Of a DNA stretch of 5,232 bases, positions 1 to 5,186 are shown piece after piece. Below the pieces are notes generated by a model. It was not told where the DNA came from. It saw only the letters and a list, made by a program, of their open reading frames with translations, and did no database searches. The stretch's first letter is position 1, and each line of letters begins with the position of its first letter. Source of the DNA: Nitrospira sp. (GTDB lineage: Bacteria > Nitrospirota > Nitrospiria > Nitrospirales > Nitrospiraceae); assembly GCA_015904055.1 (NCBI GenBank), contig JABMDE010000034.1:28700-33931 (forward strand), written 5' to 3'. A program made the translations under genes and the position numbers.

Positions 1-328
1 ATTCCTGGATCAGCTTCCGGCAATTATCCTCGTATGTCGCATGCTCTCCGGCATAACGCGCGGCGTAGACCCCCGGACGCCCGTTCAATGCATCGACTTC
101 CAAGCCCGTATCATCGGCGACTGCAGGAAGGCCGGTTGCTGATGCAACCTCCCGCGCTTTCTTAATGGCATTGGCCTCACAGGTGGCTCCATCTTCCACG
201 ACCTCCGGCACATGAGGAAATTCGTCCAATGTCCTGATCCGGATGCCCAGATCACCCAAGAGGGCAGCTAACTCCGCACCCTTATGCCGGTTGCGGGTTG
301 CCAATACGATTTCCTTTACCACCGGCAC
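1..328 (-). CDS. rdgB: RdgB/HAM1-family XTP/dITP pyrophosphatase, 3' end cut by window edge
   Basis: Hydrolyses non-canonical purine triphosphates (XTP, dITP, ITP) to the monophosphate and pyrophosphate, keeping them out of DNA and RNA; a cytosolic house-cleaning enzyme. About 109 residues are visible of a family length near 190-205. The N-terminal nucleotide-binding motif TRNRHK lies at residues 11-16, and the hallmark [13 protein letters not shown] at 71-83 carries the conserved acidic pair D72-D73 used for metal binding and catalysis, followed by GVYAARYAG at 86-94. I chose the GTG at 328; GTG at 322 is equally good by alignment, since the family usually starts just before the IVLATRN strand. 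A TTG at 346, inside rph, has an AAGGA upstream and cannot be excluded. The start lies one base after the rph stop, so translation is probably coupled. The visible part is intact. Identity is confident; only the exact start is open. Confidence 0.95.
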   Translation of the reverse strand, partial: MPVVKEIVLATRNRHKGAELAALLGDLGIRIRTLDEFPHVPEVVEDGATCEANAIKKAREVASATGLPAVADDTGLEVDALNGRPGVYAARYAGEHATYEDNCRKLIQE

Positions 329-329
329 G

Positions 330-1073
330 TCAATTGAGCTCGCCAATGAATTCCTTCTGAATGATCGTCAACTGTTGAATCGCCTGCCATCCGAGCGCCA
401 GGAATTCGTCCATGTCCTGCTTTGCAAAGGGCGTGCGTTCTGCAGTTCCCTGTACTTCGACATAGCGGCCCTGGCCGGTCATCACAACATTCATGTCCAC
501 TTCCGCCATCGAATCTTCGGTATAGGCCAAATCCACCATGACTTCGCCGCCCACTTTCCCCACGCTCACAGCCGCCAGGTAGTCGAGCAGCGGCAGCCGC
601 TTGATCAGCCCCTTCTTCTTGAGCGCGAGACAGGCATCAGCCAAGGCGATAAACGCACCGGTAATCGATGCCGTTCTGGTCCCTCCATCCGCCTGGATCA
701 CATCGCAGTCGAGCCAAATCGACCGTTCACCCAATTGAGACAGATCGGTGACCGAGCGCAAGGACCGGCCCACTAACCGTTGAATTTCCAGGGTTCTCCC
801 GCTCTGTTTTCCCTTTGCTGCTTCCCGCGACGACCGTTCATGGGTTGCACGCGGCAGCATCGAGTACTCGGCCGTCACCCACCCGGTCCCTTTCCCCTTC
901 AGAAACGGCGGCACCTTTTCTTCCACCGAGGCAGTGCAAATGACTTTGGTATCCCCCATCTCAATAAGAACAGCCCCCTCGGCATGCTTGATGAAATTTC
1001 TTGTCACCTTCACCGGGCGAACTTGATCTTTTTTCCGCCCATCAACCCGTACCAAACCTGTAATTCCACTCAT
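330..1073 (-). CDS. rph: Ribonuclease PH (tRNA 3'-end processing phosphorolytic exoribonuclease)
   Basis: Phosphate-dependent 3'-5' exoribonuclease that trims tRNA precursors; family members form a hexameric ring in the cytosol. At 247 aa it matches the usual length of about 240. Visible family signatures are [11 protein letters not shown] (17-27), [20 protein letters not shown] (29-48), [14 protein letters not shown] (67-80), the phosphate-binding GTRT loop (131-134, R133) after DCDVIQADG, and the acidic metal-site segment [15 protein letters not shown] (181-195, with D181, D187 and D193). The ATG at 1073 follows AAAGGG with a 7-base gap. The N-terminus is a few residues longer than in E. 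coli, and V8 (GTG) is a possible later start. It is the first gene of an rph-rdgB operon transcribed from the promoter at 1103-1131. The frame is intact with no missing key residues. Confidence 0.98.
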   Translation of the reverse strand: MSGITGLVRVDGRKKDQVRPVKVTRNFIKHAEGAVLIEMGDTKVICTASVEEKVPPFLKGKGTGWVTAEYSMLPRATHERSSREAAKGKQSGRTLEIQRLVGRSLRSVTDLSQLGERSIWLDCDVIQADGGTRTASITGAFIALADACLALKKKGLIKRLPLLDYLAAVSVGKVGGEVMVDLAYTEDSMAEVDMNVVMTGQGRYVEVQGTAERTPFAKQDMDEFLALGWQAIQQLTIIQKEFIGELN

Positions 1074-1102
1074 TCTAAATCCCTTTCTCCAATATGGTGG
1101 CG

Positions 1103-1131
1103 ATTATAGTGAAGGCCTGAAGAAAGCGCAA
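1103..1131 (-). promoter_or_regulatory. Sigma-70-type promoter of the rph-rdgB operon
   Basis: On the minus strand a perfect -10 box TATAAT (1108-1103) lies 17 bases from a -35 box TTGCGC (1131-1126), which matches TTGACA at its first three positions. The start point would be near 1096, giving a leader of about 23 bases that contains the AAAGGG ribosome-binding site of rph. Position, spacing and orientation fit; the weak -35 suggests moderate constitutive expression. This is inferred from sequence only. Confidence 0.7.
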
Positions 1132-1206
1132 ACGAGCGGCTGCTTCTGGCATTGTGACAAAGATTACGGTGATCCCATTGGCGTGATCGTGAAAATCGAG
1201 CCGACT

Positions 1207-1245
1207 TGTACAAAATTCGGAGACCATCACGGATAATTCTGTACA
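1207..1245. repeat. Inverted repeat, candidate enhancer or operator
   Basis: Arms TGTACAAAATT (1207-1217) and AATTCTGTACA (1235-1245) are reverse complements at 10 of 11 positions, separated by 17 bases. Each arm contains the self-complementary TGTACA. There is no U-run, so a terminator is unlikely. Its centre lies about 195 bp upstream of the GC of the sigma-54-like promoter at 1407-1422, a usual distance for a bacterial enhancer-binding protein. The binding role is inference. Confidence 0.45.
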
Positions 1246-1406
1246 CCAATCTCTTCGTGGATTGAGACGTTGTCGATCACTGCCTCACTTCATCCATGAT
1301 GTTCAATGCGACAAACAGCACCACAGGCATAGCGATTCATCTTACCTGCTGCTTTCAGAAAATGATTTTTCCCTCAAACACCTCGTCGCACCAAATGTTT
1401 TTTCAA

Positions 1407-1422
1407 TGGCACAAAAGGTGCA
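1407..1422 (+). promoter_or_regulatory. Sigma-54 (RpoN) type -24/-12 promoter for the HD-GYP gene
   Basis: TGGCAC (1407-1412), five bases, then GTGCA (1418-1422) matches the consensus TGGCAC-N5-TTGCA at 10 of 11 fixed positions, with the invariant GG and GC exactly ten bases apart. It points toward the HD-GYP remnant, whose ATG is 105 bases downstream, in a non-coding region. Such promoters require RpoN and an AAA+ activator bound upstream; the inverted repeat at 1207-1245 is a candidate site. The T-to-G change at the first base of the -12 box is the only deviation. Confidence 0.45.
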
Positions 1423-1527
1423 TTCGAGTTATAGATCCTTTTCAGTCCTTCAGATAGGACCGAATCAACCGATAGACAGATAAGACCAATAACAGCAACC
1501 TTCATATTCCGTTCGGCACCGGCACCC

Positions 1528-2071
1528 ATGCAAACACCTCTGGATCGAAACGCGCACCAAGCCTCGCTCGACAACCGCAATATCCTGATTGTCGATGATG
1601 AAGAACCGACCCATGCACGACATCGGCAAGATCGGCACGCCGGACCATGTCTTATTGAAGCCCGGAAAGTTCACCCAGGAAGAATTCGGAGTGATTGCGC
1701 AGCATGCGGAGATCGGCTATCGCATCCTCAGCGGGTCAGATGCGGAACTGCTCAAAGTCGCAGCCGTCATCGCCTATACGCACCACGAGCGGTTTGATGG
1801 CACCGGCTATCCACGAGGTCTCAAAGGGGACGCGATTCCCATTGAAGGCCGCATCGCATCGATCGCCGATGCATTCGATGCGCTTACCACCCAGCGCGTC
1901 TACAAACCAGCGTTTGAGATCGGCCACGCCATTGAGCTCATGCTGAAACACCGTGGGGAGCACTTCGATCCCGAATTGCTGGACATCTTCTTTTCATCGA
2001 CAGACGAACTCGTGCGAATCCGCGACCAATATGCCGACTCTACATCTTCCGAAAAACTCCTCGACTCCTAG
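1528..2071 (+). pseudogene. Receiver-HD-GYP response regulator with internal deletion and frameshift
   Basis: Intact relatives are two-component response regulators that hydrolyse cyclic di-GMP through a C-terminal HD-GYP domain. Frame 1 from the ATG at 1528 gives a short leader and then NILIVDDEEP (codons ending near 1608), which is the first strand and acidic pocket of a receiver domain. Within about ten bases the coding signal moves to another frame and resumes at MHDIGKIGTPDHVLLKPGKF (from 1613), the middle of the HD-GYP domain. From there it is normal to the stop at 2071: HHE and GYP motifs (HHERFDGTGYPRG), then IADAFDALTTQRVYK and the C-terminal helices. The rest of the receiver and the first HD helices with their metal ligands are missing, about 170 codons judged from family architecture. 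The HD pair itself survives, but the product could not form a complete metal site. A 160-codon frame from 1589 could still yield a truncated domain. The ATG at 1528 has no clear Shine-Dalgarno. Confidence 0.85.
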
Positions 2072-2206
2072 CGCCCTACTCCATGATTCATGACGGTTCA
2101 TCGCCGCATCGGCTGCATGCCTGCGCCGCGTGAACGACGACAAACGGAGCAGCGCGTTGACGCGCCATGACACGATGAAGACTGGAAGAAGAAAGGATTG
2201 CCGGTG

Positions 2207-2675
2207 ATGGCAAAGAAGCCGATCGTGGTTCGACATCGGGCGGAACAGAGAAACTGGATCGCCTATCTCTGTGAAGCGCTCGTGACTTCAGGCGCCATGC
2301 CGACATGGGAAGCCGCCACCTACCTCACGGAAAACCTCTTCGGCGAGAAGCCAAACCCGCGCTTATTGACCCCTGTCAACCCGCACGAAGTGACCTCACA
2401 GTTTCTTTGCCGTCTCTACCAGCCTCTCGTTGAAGCGGCATCACGCAAGGCAACCCTCCCTTCCTCCGCAACCCTGCATATTTTTACCGACATCTCCCGG
2501 AGACAACAGACCTCAGCAACTGCTCCTCCTGGACGCCGTCAAAGCCTGGGACCTCGTTTTTCCGGACGCCGAGTCATTCAACCGCTGGGCCGGTGAACGG
2601 TACCACCGGATATTGGATGCGCTTCGTAGCGCCGCTGTCGACCTTCAAGACGATTTCCTGTCGTCGGCAATCTGA
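2207..2675 (+). pseudogene. Unrecognised protein gene interrupted by two apparent 1-base frameshifts
   Basis: I do not recognise the family. The start is ATG 2207, nine bases after AAAGGA; GTG 2204 and TTG 2198 are alternatives. Reading begins in the frame of 2207 (RHRAEQRNWIAYLCEALV, then TWEAATYLTENLFGEKPN and HEVTSQFLCRLYQPLVEA). It then makes better sense in the -1 frame from about 2440 (ITQGNPPFLRNPAYFYRHLP) and in a third frame from 2514 to the TGA at 2675 (QQLLLLDAVKAWDLVFPDAE, then FNRWAGERYHRILDALRSAA). Restoring one base near 2438-2440 and one near 2512-2514 gives a continuous, helix-rich soluble protein of about 156 residues with no signal peptide or membrane segment. As it stands the first frame ends at 2596, giving about 130 residues with a scrambled tail. 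A single +1 change would also join the outer frames, but with a less protein-like middle. It could be a pseudogene or sequencing error. Confidence 0.6.
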
Positions 2676-2691
2676 CTCTGATGTGGGTCAG

Positions 2692-2714
2692 CCCGGTTCG
2701 TCATTCGGATCGGG
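2692..2714 (+). terminator. Hairpin after the 2207-2675 gene, possible weak terminator
   Basis: CCCGGTTCG (2692-2700), loop TCATT, CGGATCGGG (2706-2714) forms a nine-pair stem as plus-strand RNA, with two G-U pairs. It begins 16 bases after the stop at 2675 and lies between convergent genes, which is where a terminator is expected. There is no U-run after it, so intrinsic termination is doubtful; it may stabilise the 3' end or mean nothing. Confidence 0.3.
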
Positions 2715-2793
2715 TGAGCGCCATCGTTGGTATCAATGCAGTGTTTACCTGCGCACGAAACCGTGGTTGCGACTCACCGGGAGGTTCGACGCA

Positions 2794-3000
2794 TCATGCA
2801 CTGAGAGCCCTTTCCTGCCGATACGTTTGGACGAGGGCTTCAACCCTGGTCTGCACGCCCATATGCTGATAGACACGCTGCAGATGCTTCTGGACTGTCC
2901 GGGGACTGATGCTGAGGGCCAGGCCAATTTCCTTATTCGACAGGCCGTGCTGGAGCAATCTCAGTACCTCATGCTCTCTCTTCGACAACCGATCACTCAT
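2794..3000 (-). CDS. Stand-alone LuxR/GerE-type helix-turn-helix regulator
   Basis: A 68-residue DNA-binding protein that is almost only a GerE (NarL/FixJ/LuxR C-terminal) domain. RLSKREHEVLRLLQHGLSNK (4-23) forms the first helix and turn, EIGLALSI the scaffold helix, and SPRTVQKHLQRVYQHMGVQT (32-51) the recognition helix and fourth-helix start, with the conserved L/E/V/L, NKEI and TVxxH positions. The ATG at 3000 is chosen because AGGAGG (3011-3006) sits five bases upstream. A TTG at 3030 would add ten residues without support. Upstream the frame closes at a TGA (3060-3058), so no receiver, PAS or autoinducer domain is attached. Its start overlaps the stop of the preceding frame in ATGA. It likely acts as a small transcription factor or as a partner of another regulator; the target is unknown. 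It could be the surviving tail of a larger regulator, but the strong ribosome-binding site argues for a real gene. Confidence 0.85.
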   Translation of the reverse strand: MSDRLSKREHEVLRLLQHGLSNKEIGLALSISPRTVQKHLQRVYQHMGVQTRVEALVQTYRQERALSA

Positions 3001-3350
3001 CGCCGCCTCCTGCCTCGACCGCTTGGACAATCCACGACAACCCCGGAGACGAGTGGTTCAGGCGCAGCGACAGAAACTCTTACCTCACCTGTCCGTGGCA
3101 TCAGGTAGAACCCCTTGCATCCTAAAACCTGACAGGGTCGGCCGTGCCGACGTAGCATCAATTGTCTGAACCGGTTCTTGACTAATCGGTTACCCCTGCT
3201 CGACAACCGCCGGCGGCTGACCGTCACTCTCGCCTCACCCATCTCAACCTTCTTGTACAAGTTGGCCTCCACGTCAGCACTGATACTCACCTGGAACCCA
3301 TCCCTTTCCGGGGAAGTGCCCTCGCCTGTACACCCACTGCCCGACCTCAT
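2997..3350 (-). CDS. Doubtful 117-codon ORF bridging the membrane protein and LuxR genes
   Basis: No family recognised. The frame starts at an ATG that overlaps the upstream stop (TGATG) and ends in an ATGA overlap with the LuxR gene, an arrangement typical of translationally coupled genes. The product would be arginine-rich and soluble. Residues 19-46 (including FQVSISADVEANLYKKVEM) look protein-like, while the tail ends in RGRRRR. Against it: a perfect six-pair hairpin lies inside (3137-3151), no separate ribosome-binding site is evident, and other minus-strand frames look at least as coding at both ends. One ends in a GWVPGEYQC tail at 3274; another, closer to the LuxR start, contains LSLRLNHSSPGLSWIVQAVE and closes at GATGAGTGA. 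The region may therefore hold one or two frameshifted gene ends rather than this product. Confidence 0.3.
   Translation of the reverse strand: MRSGSGCTGEGTSPERDGFQVSISADVEANLYKKVEMGEARVTVSRRRLSSRGNRLVKNRFRQLMLRRHGRPCQVLGCKGFYLMPRTGEVRVSVAAPEPLVSGVVVDCPSGRGRRRR
3137..3151 (-). terminator. Strong hairpin followed by a short T-run, terminator-like
   Basis: On the minus strand GTCGGC-ACG-GCCGAC is a perfect six-pair, GC-rich stem with a three-base loop. Downstream come a four-pair CCTG-T-CAGG hairpin and TTTT (3127-3124). If the membrane protein gene upstream really ends at 3274, this would be a well-placed terminator before the LuxR gene. If the 117-codon ORF is real, it lies inside coding sequence. 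The distance from stem to T-run is longer than in a classical intrinsic terminator. Confidence 0.3.
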
Positions 3351-3589
3351 CACAACAGCATTGTCAGAAGGCCGAGCTTCCGAAGAGAGACGAATACAAA
3401 CGACAAATTACCGACCTTGGGCCAGAACAACACCACAAACTCCTCTTCAGCGCTCCAAGAGTACAGGAACAGGAATGCACCCATAATGCAGACAATGATG
3501 GGCCAGATTATCGATAGCATGCCAAGAATGAGGACACACGTTATCGCCTCCTTTACTGACTCGACCAACTGGCTTATCCGTGTGACCAT
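3350..3589 (-). CDS. Small inner-membrane protein of unknown function, 79 aa
   Basis: No family recognised. The start ATG 3589 has an excellent Shine-Dalgarno, GGGAGG at 3600-3595, five bases away. Residues 1-14 form a short polar or amphipathic lead (MVTRISQLVESVKE). Residues 15-44 are a long hydrophobic stretch around P30 that could be one long helix or a tight hairpin of two. A polar EEE follows at 48-50, then a moderately hydrophobic tail. It probably sits in the cytoplasmic membrane. The stop overlaps the next frame's ATG as TGATG. If one base were removed just before the stop, the reading would continue into a protein-like tail of about 25 residues (DEVGQWVYRRGHFPGKGWVP, then GEYQC) ending at 3274, so the gene may carry a 1-base insertion. 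No promoter is obvious between it and the 78-aa gene upstream. Confidence 0.7.
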   Translation of the reverse strand: MVTRISQLVESVKEAITCVLILGMLSIIWPIIVCIMGAFLFLYSWSAEEEFVVLFWPKVGNLSFVFVSLRKLGLLTMLL

Positions 3590-3650
3590 ACGGTCCTCCC
3601 TCGTTCGCGCTCTACTGGAATACAGGGAAATCTATGATTGATAGGGCTCT

Positions 3651-3708
3651 AGACAGACGCACCAGCGAGCGTCTCTTGTCTCCCCGCCCCTCTCAGGGTC
3701 GATGGGGC
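3651..3708. other. Cluster of hairpins between the 78-aa and 79-aa genes
   Basis: Two stems lie in the 134-base gap. The first pairs AGAC+AGACGC (3651-3660) with GCGTCT (3669-3674) and GTCT (3678-3681), interrupted only by a three-base bulge: ten pairs with an eight-base loop. The second pairs GCCCC (3686-3690) with GGGGC (3704-3708), with an alternative inner CCCT/AGGG. Neither is followed by a T-run on the minus strand. They could attenuate readthrough, protect the upstream mRNA's 3' end or be a factor-dependent termination region. Confidence 0.35.
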
Positions 3709-3723
3709 AGGTTTCTGGCTTCA

Positions 3724-3960
3724 TCAGGACTCATGCTTTCCAGACACTTTCGGCAGGCGTTGAAATAAGTCCTGCAACGTGCTCAATACGCCCCCTGTGA
3801 TTCGGCGGAGGTCAGACCCTGTACACTGGATCGGCACCAGACGCCGTCGTTGCCACCCCCTGAGGGCAAAGGCTTGCCCGGGCTGCCCATGCGGCTGTTC
3901 GCAAACCACAACGAACTCCTGTCCATGGTCATCTTCCATGAGAAATCCCTTTACATTCAT
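3724..3960 (-). CDS. Small soluble protein of unknown function, 78 aa
   Basis: No family recognised. The start ATG 3960 follows a GAGG about four bases upstream, a usable ribosome-binding site. The product has an N-terminal part rich in predicted strands (MNVKGFLMEDDHGQEFVVVC, residues 1-20), a glycine/glutamine/proline turn (22-29), a basic patch RGWQRRR (34-40), another strand with C46, and a C-terminal helix (TGGVLSTLQDLFQRLPKV, 55-72). There is no signal peptide or membrane segment. It lies 85 bases after the DUF928 stop on the same strand, so it is probably cotranscribed from the sigma-54-like promoter at 4986-5001. The good start signal and balanced composition make it a likely real gene, but its function cannot be inferred from what is visible. 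Confidence 0.65.
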   Translation of the reverse strand: MNVKGFLMEDDHGQEFVVVCEQPHGQPGQAFALRGWQRRRLVPIQCTGSDLRRITGGVLSTLQDLFQRLPKVSGKHES

Positions 3961-3990
3961 ACGACCTCACTCACCGTCTCAGCGTATCTG

Positions 3991-4042
3991 TACCGGCGGC
4001 ATAGTGGCCTGCAGGTGTCACCCGGTAACCGTATGCCTGGTA
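3991..4042. other. Imperfect stem-loop between DUF928 and the 78-aa gene
   Basis: TACC (3991-3994) and GGCATA (3998-4003) pair with TATGCC (4032-4037) and GGTA (4039-4042) around a small internal loop, enclosing 28 bases that contain shorter palindromes such as CCTGCAGG. It fills most of the gap just after the DUF928 stop. It could tune expression between the two genes, but there is no T-run and it may be incidental. Confidence 0.25.
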
Positions 4043-4045
4043 CCA

Positions 4046-4810
4046 TCACTTCGCCGACGAGGCCTGCATGGCCAACACCCTCGCGGCGACCTCTCCAAGC
4101 CCGCCTTGTTCGAGTAACAATGTCCGTTGCCGCAGCAATTCACCCGCATGCGGATTGGATTGAATCAGATCTGAAATTGCCGCAACCGCGTCGTACCAAA
4201 CCCCCGATTCAGCAAAGCGCCTCGGCATATCGGCTGTTGCAATAACGCGTGGGAGCGGCGGTTCAAGTGTGTCCTGATCGACCCGTTCAATGATTCCCTT
4301 TGCTACGATGTTGCCTGATGGCTCATCCGCGTCTAAAACCAAAGCGACCGACCAGTAATAGCGCTTGCCGGGTGAGAGCGTCACGTTATGGTCGGACAAT
4401 CTGATCCGCTGGATGCCCGGGTGTACGGGTTGTGGAAGCCTTGTCTCCACAACCGGCTCCTCAGCGTTATCCACAATGAGCACGAACTCATAGGGCAGGT
4501 TCTGTTCGGTTGACGCAAACCAATAGAGGACCGGCTGCGTCTGAAGCGTCCACCCCACATGATCAGGCGCTAGCACGCTGATCACAGGGACGCTCTTATT
4601 CATGCCACGTGTGCCGCCTCCTCTTCGGGAGCCTGGCGCTGGAGCCCCCTTTCTTGGCGGGGTATACATTATTGGTTTTGCGATGCCCTCCACTCCAGAC
4701 TGCACGATGGTCGTTGGGGTATCTCCATGTGGTTTCTCCTCCGCCAGGGGTATCCCTGGCAACGACAGTACGAGACCGGCGGCTATGCTCATGATCATGT
4801 AGGATTTCAT
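4046..4810 (-). CDS. Secreted DUF928-family protein
   Basis: 254 residues from ATG 4810, chosen because GGGAGG (4820-4815) lies four bases upstream and the product then begins with a clean signal peptide; ATG 4822 would add MGGH. Residues 1-23 are a Sec signal (K2, hydrophobic core 5-20, cleavage after PLA before EEK). The family signatures follow in order: YTPPRKGAPAPGSRRGGGTR (49-68), a short ISVLAP strand (77-82), PVLYWFAS (93-100), YEFVLIVDNAEEPVVETRLP (107-126), GIQRIRLSD (132-140), LSPGKRYYWSVALVLD (145-160), IVAKGIIERV (168-177) and the C-terminal helices FAESGVWYDAVAAISDLI (199-216). DUF928 is best known from filamentous cyanobacteria; the fold looks like a beta-sandwich followed by a helical tail, and the biochemical function is unknown. 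It should be periplasmic or exported; no lipobox cysteine is present. It is probably the first gene of a minus-strand unit with the 78-aa gene. The frame is intact. Confidence 0.85.
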   Translation of the reverse strand: MKSYMIMSIAAGLVLSLPGIPLAEEKPHGDTPTTIVQSGVEGIAKPIMYTPPRKGAPAPGSRRGGGTRGMNKSVPVISVLAPDHVGWTLQTQPVLYWFASTEQNLPYEFVLIVDNAEEPVVETRLPQPVHPGIQRIRLSDHNVTLSPGKRYYWSVALVLDADEPSGNIVAKGIIERVDQDTLEPPLPRVIATADMPRRFAESGVWYDAVAAISDLIQSNPHAGELLRQRTLLLEQGGLGEVAARVLAMQASSAK

Positions 4811-4985
4811 ATGGCCTCCCATCTGTTTCTTTTCCAGAGGGTGAAGAAATATTCATTGCAAGAGGATTGACTCTCCCTACCCCCGTCCCTGCATCCACAA
4901 TGACCTATCCACGCTCGCATCCGTCCTTCACAAATCTCGCCGGCCAGGTTTCCAGTACAACCGCACCCACAGGTGACACATGGGC

Positions 4986-5001
4986 TGCAATGCCAGTTCC
5001 A
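4986..5001 (-). promoter_or_regulatory. Sigma-54 (RpoN) type -24/-12 promoter for the DUF928 gene
   Basis: Read on the minus strand, TGGAAC (5001-4996), five bases, then TTGCA (4990-4986) matches TGGCAC-N5-TTGCA at 10 of 11 positions, with a perfect -12 box and the GG/GC pairs exactly ten bases apart. It points to the DUF928 gene, with a start near 4975 and a leader of about 165 bases. The palindrome at 5187-5214 lies about 215 bp upstream of the -12 box, a suitable place for an enhancer-binding activator. The role is inferred. Confidence 0.5.
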
Positions 5002-5186
5002 TTCCAGAAGTCATTGCTCATTGTCATTCATGCCATGACACACCATGTCCGCGATCATGAACGCTCAAAATTCAGTGCAGCAGCGGCGTTTCCAATTTGA
5101 CGTGAGTGCGCAGGAAACTTCCGGACCGGGTACACACTATGTTCTGAAGATCGAGGAGCGGCTTCTATCGTGGCACTGAATCAAAA

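Larger units (their letters stand above)
1132..1527. other. Intergenic region without a convincing gene
   Basis: About 400 bases lie between the rph promoter and the HD-GYP remnant. Short open frames exist on both strands, for example a minus-strand one with a hydrophobic start (ATG near 1505), but none has a good ribosome-binding site or a recognisable product. What can be supported is an inverted repeat at 1207-1245 and a sigma-54-like promoter at 1407-1422, both listed separately. A short GCACC/GGTGC pair (1388-1392 and 1417-1421) overlaps the promoter. No transcription terminator with a U-run was seen. Confidence 0.6.

Noticed and set aside
385..400. Sigma-54-like motif on the minus strand (TGGCGC-N5-TGGCA)
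   Set aside because: Only 9 of 11 positions match and it lies inside rph coding sequence near the gene's end, where coding constraint explains it.
243..1109. Long plus-strand open frames opposite rph and rdgB (177 and 109 codons)
   Set aside because: They are antisense to two strongly recognised genes, and their products resemble no family and have the low-quality composition of shadow frames.
1374..1580. Minus-strand frame whose internal ATG gives a hydrophobic start (MKVAVIGLICLSV)
   Set aside because: It has no good ribosome-binding site and no recognisable continuation, and it overlaps the start of the HD-GYP remnant and the sigma-54-like promoter.
2152..2165. GC-rich near-palindrome GCGCGTTGACGCGC before the 2207 gene
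   Set aside because: It is short, with a mismatched centre, no T-run and no promoter boxes around it; most likely incidental in GC-rich DNA.
1566..3210. Shared 13-mer GCTCGACAACCGC at 1566-1578 and 3198-3210, with a 10-mer version at 2982-2991
   Set aside because: A chance 13-base match in a window this size is not rare, and the copies sit in unrelated contexts without flanking similarity.
1207..3825. Repeated TGTACA hexamers (1207, 1240, 3254, 3326, 3819 areas)
   Set aside because: Apart from the paired arms at 1207-1245 they lack a common extended context or spacing, so no dispersed operator family is supported.
4905..5021. 38-codon minus-strand frame upstream of DUF928
   Set aside because: It has no Shine-Dalgarno and no recognisable motif, and it contains the sigma-54-like promoter, making a coding role less likely.
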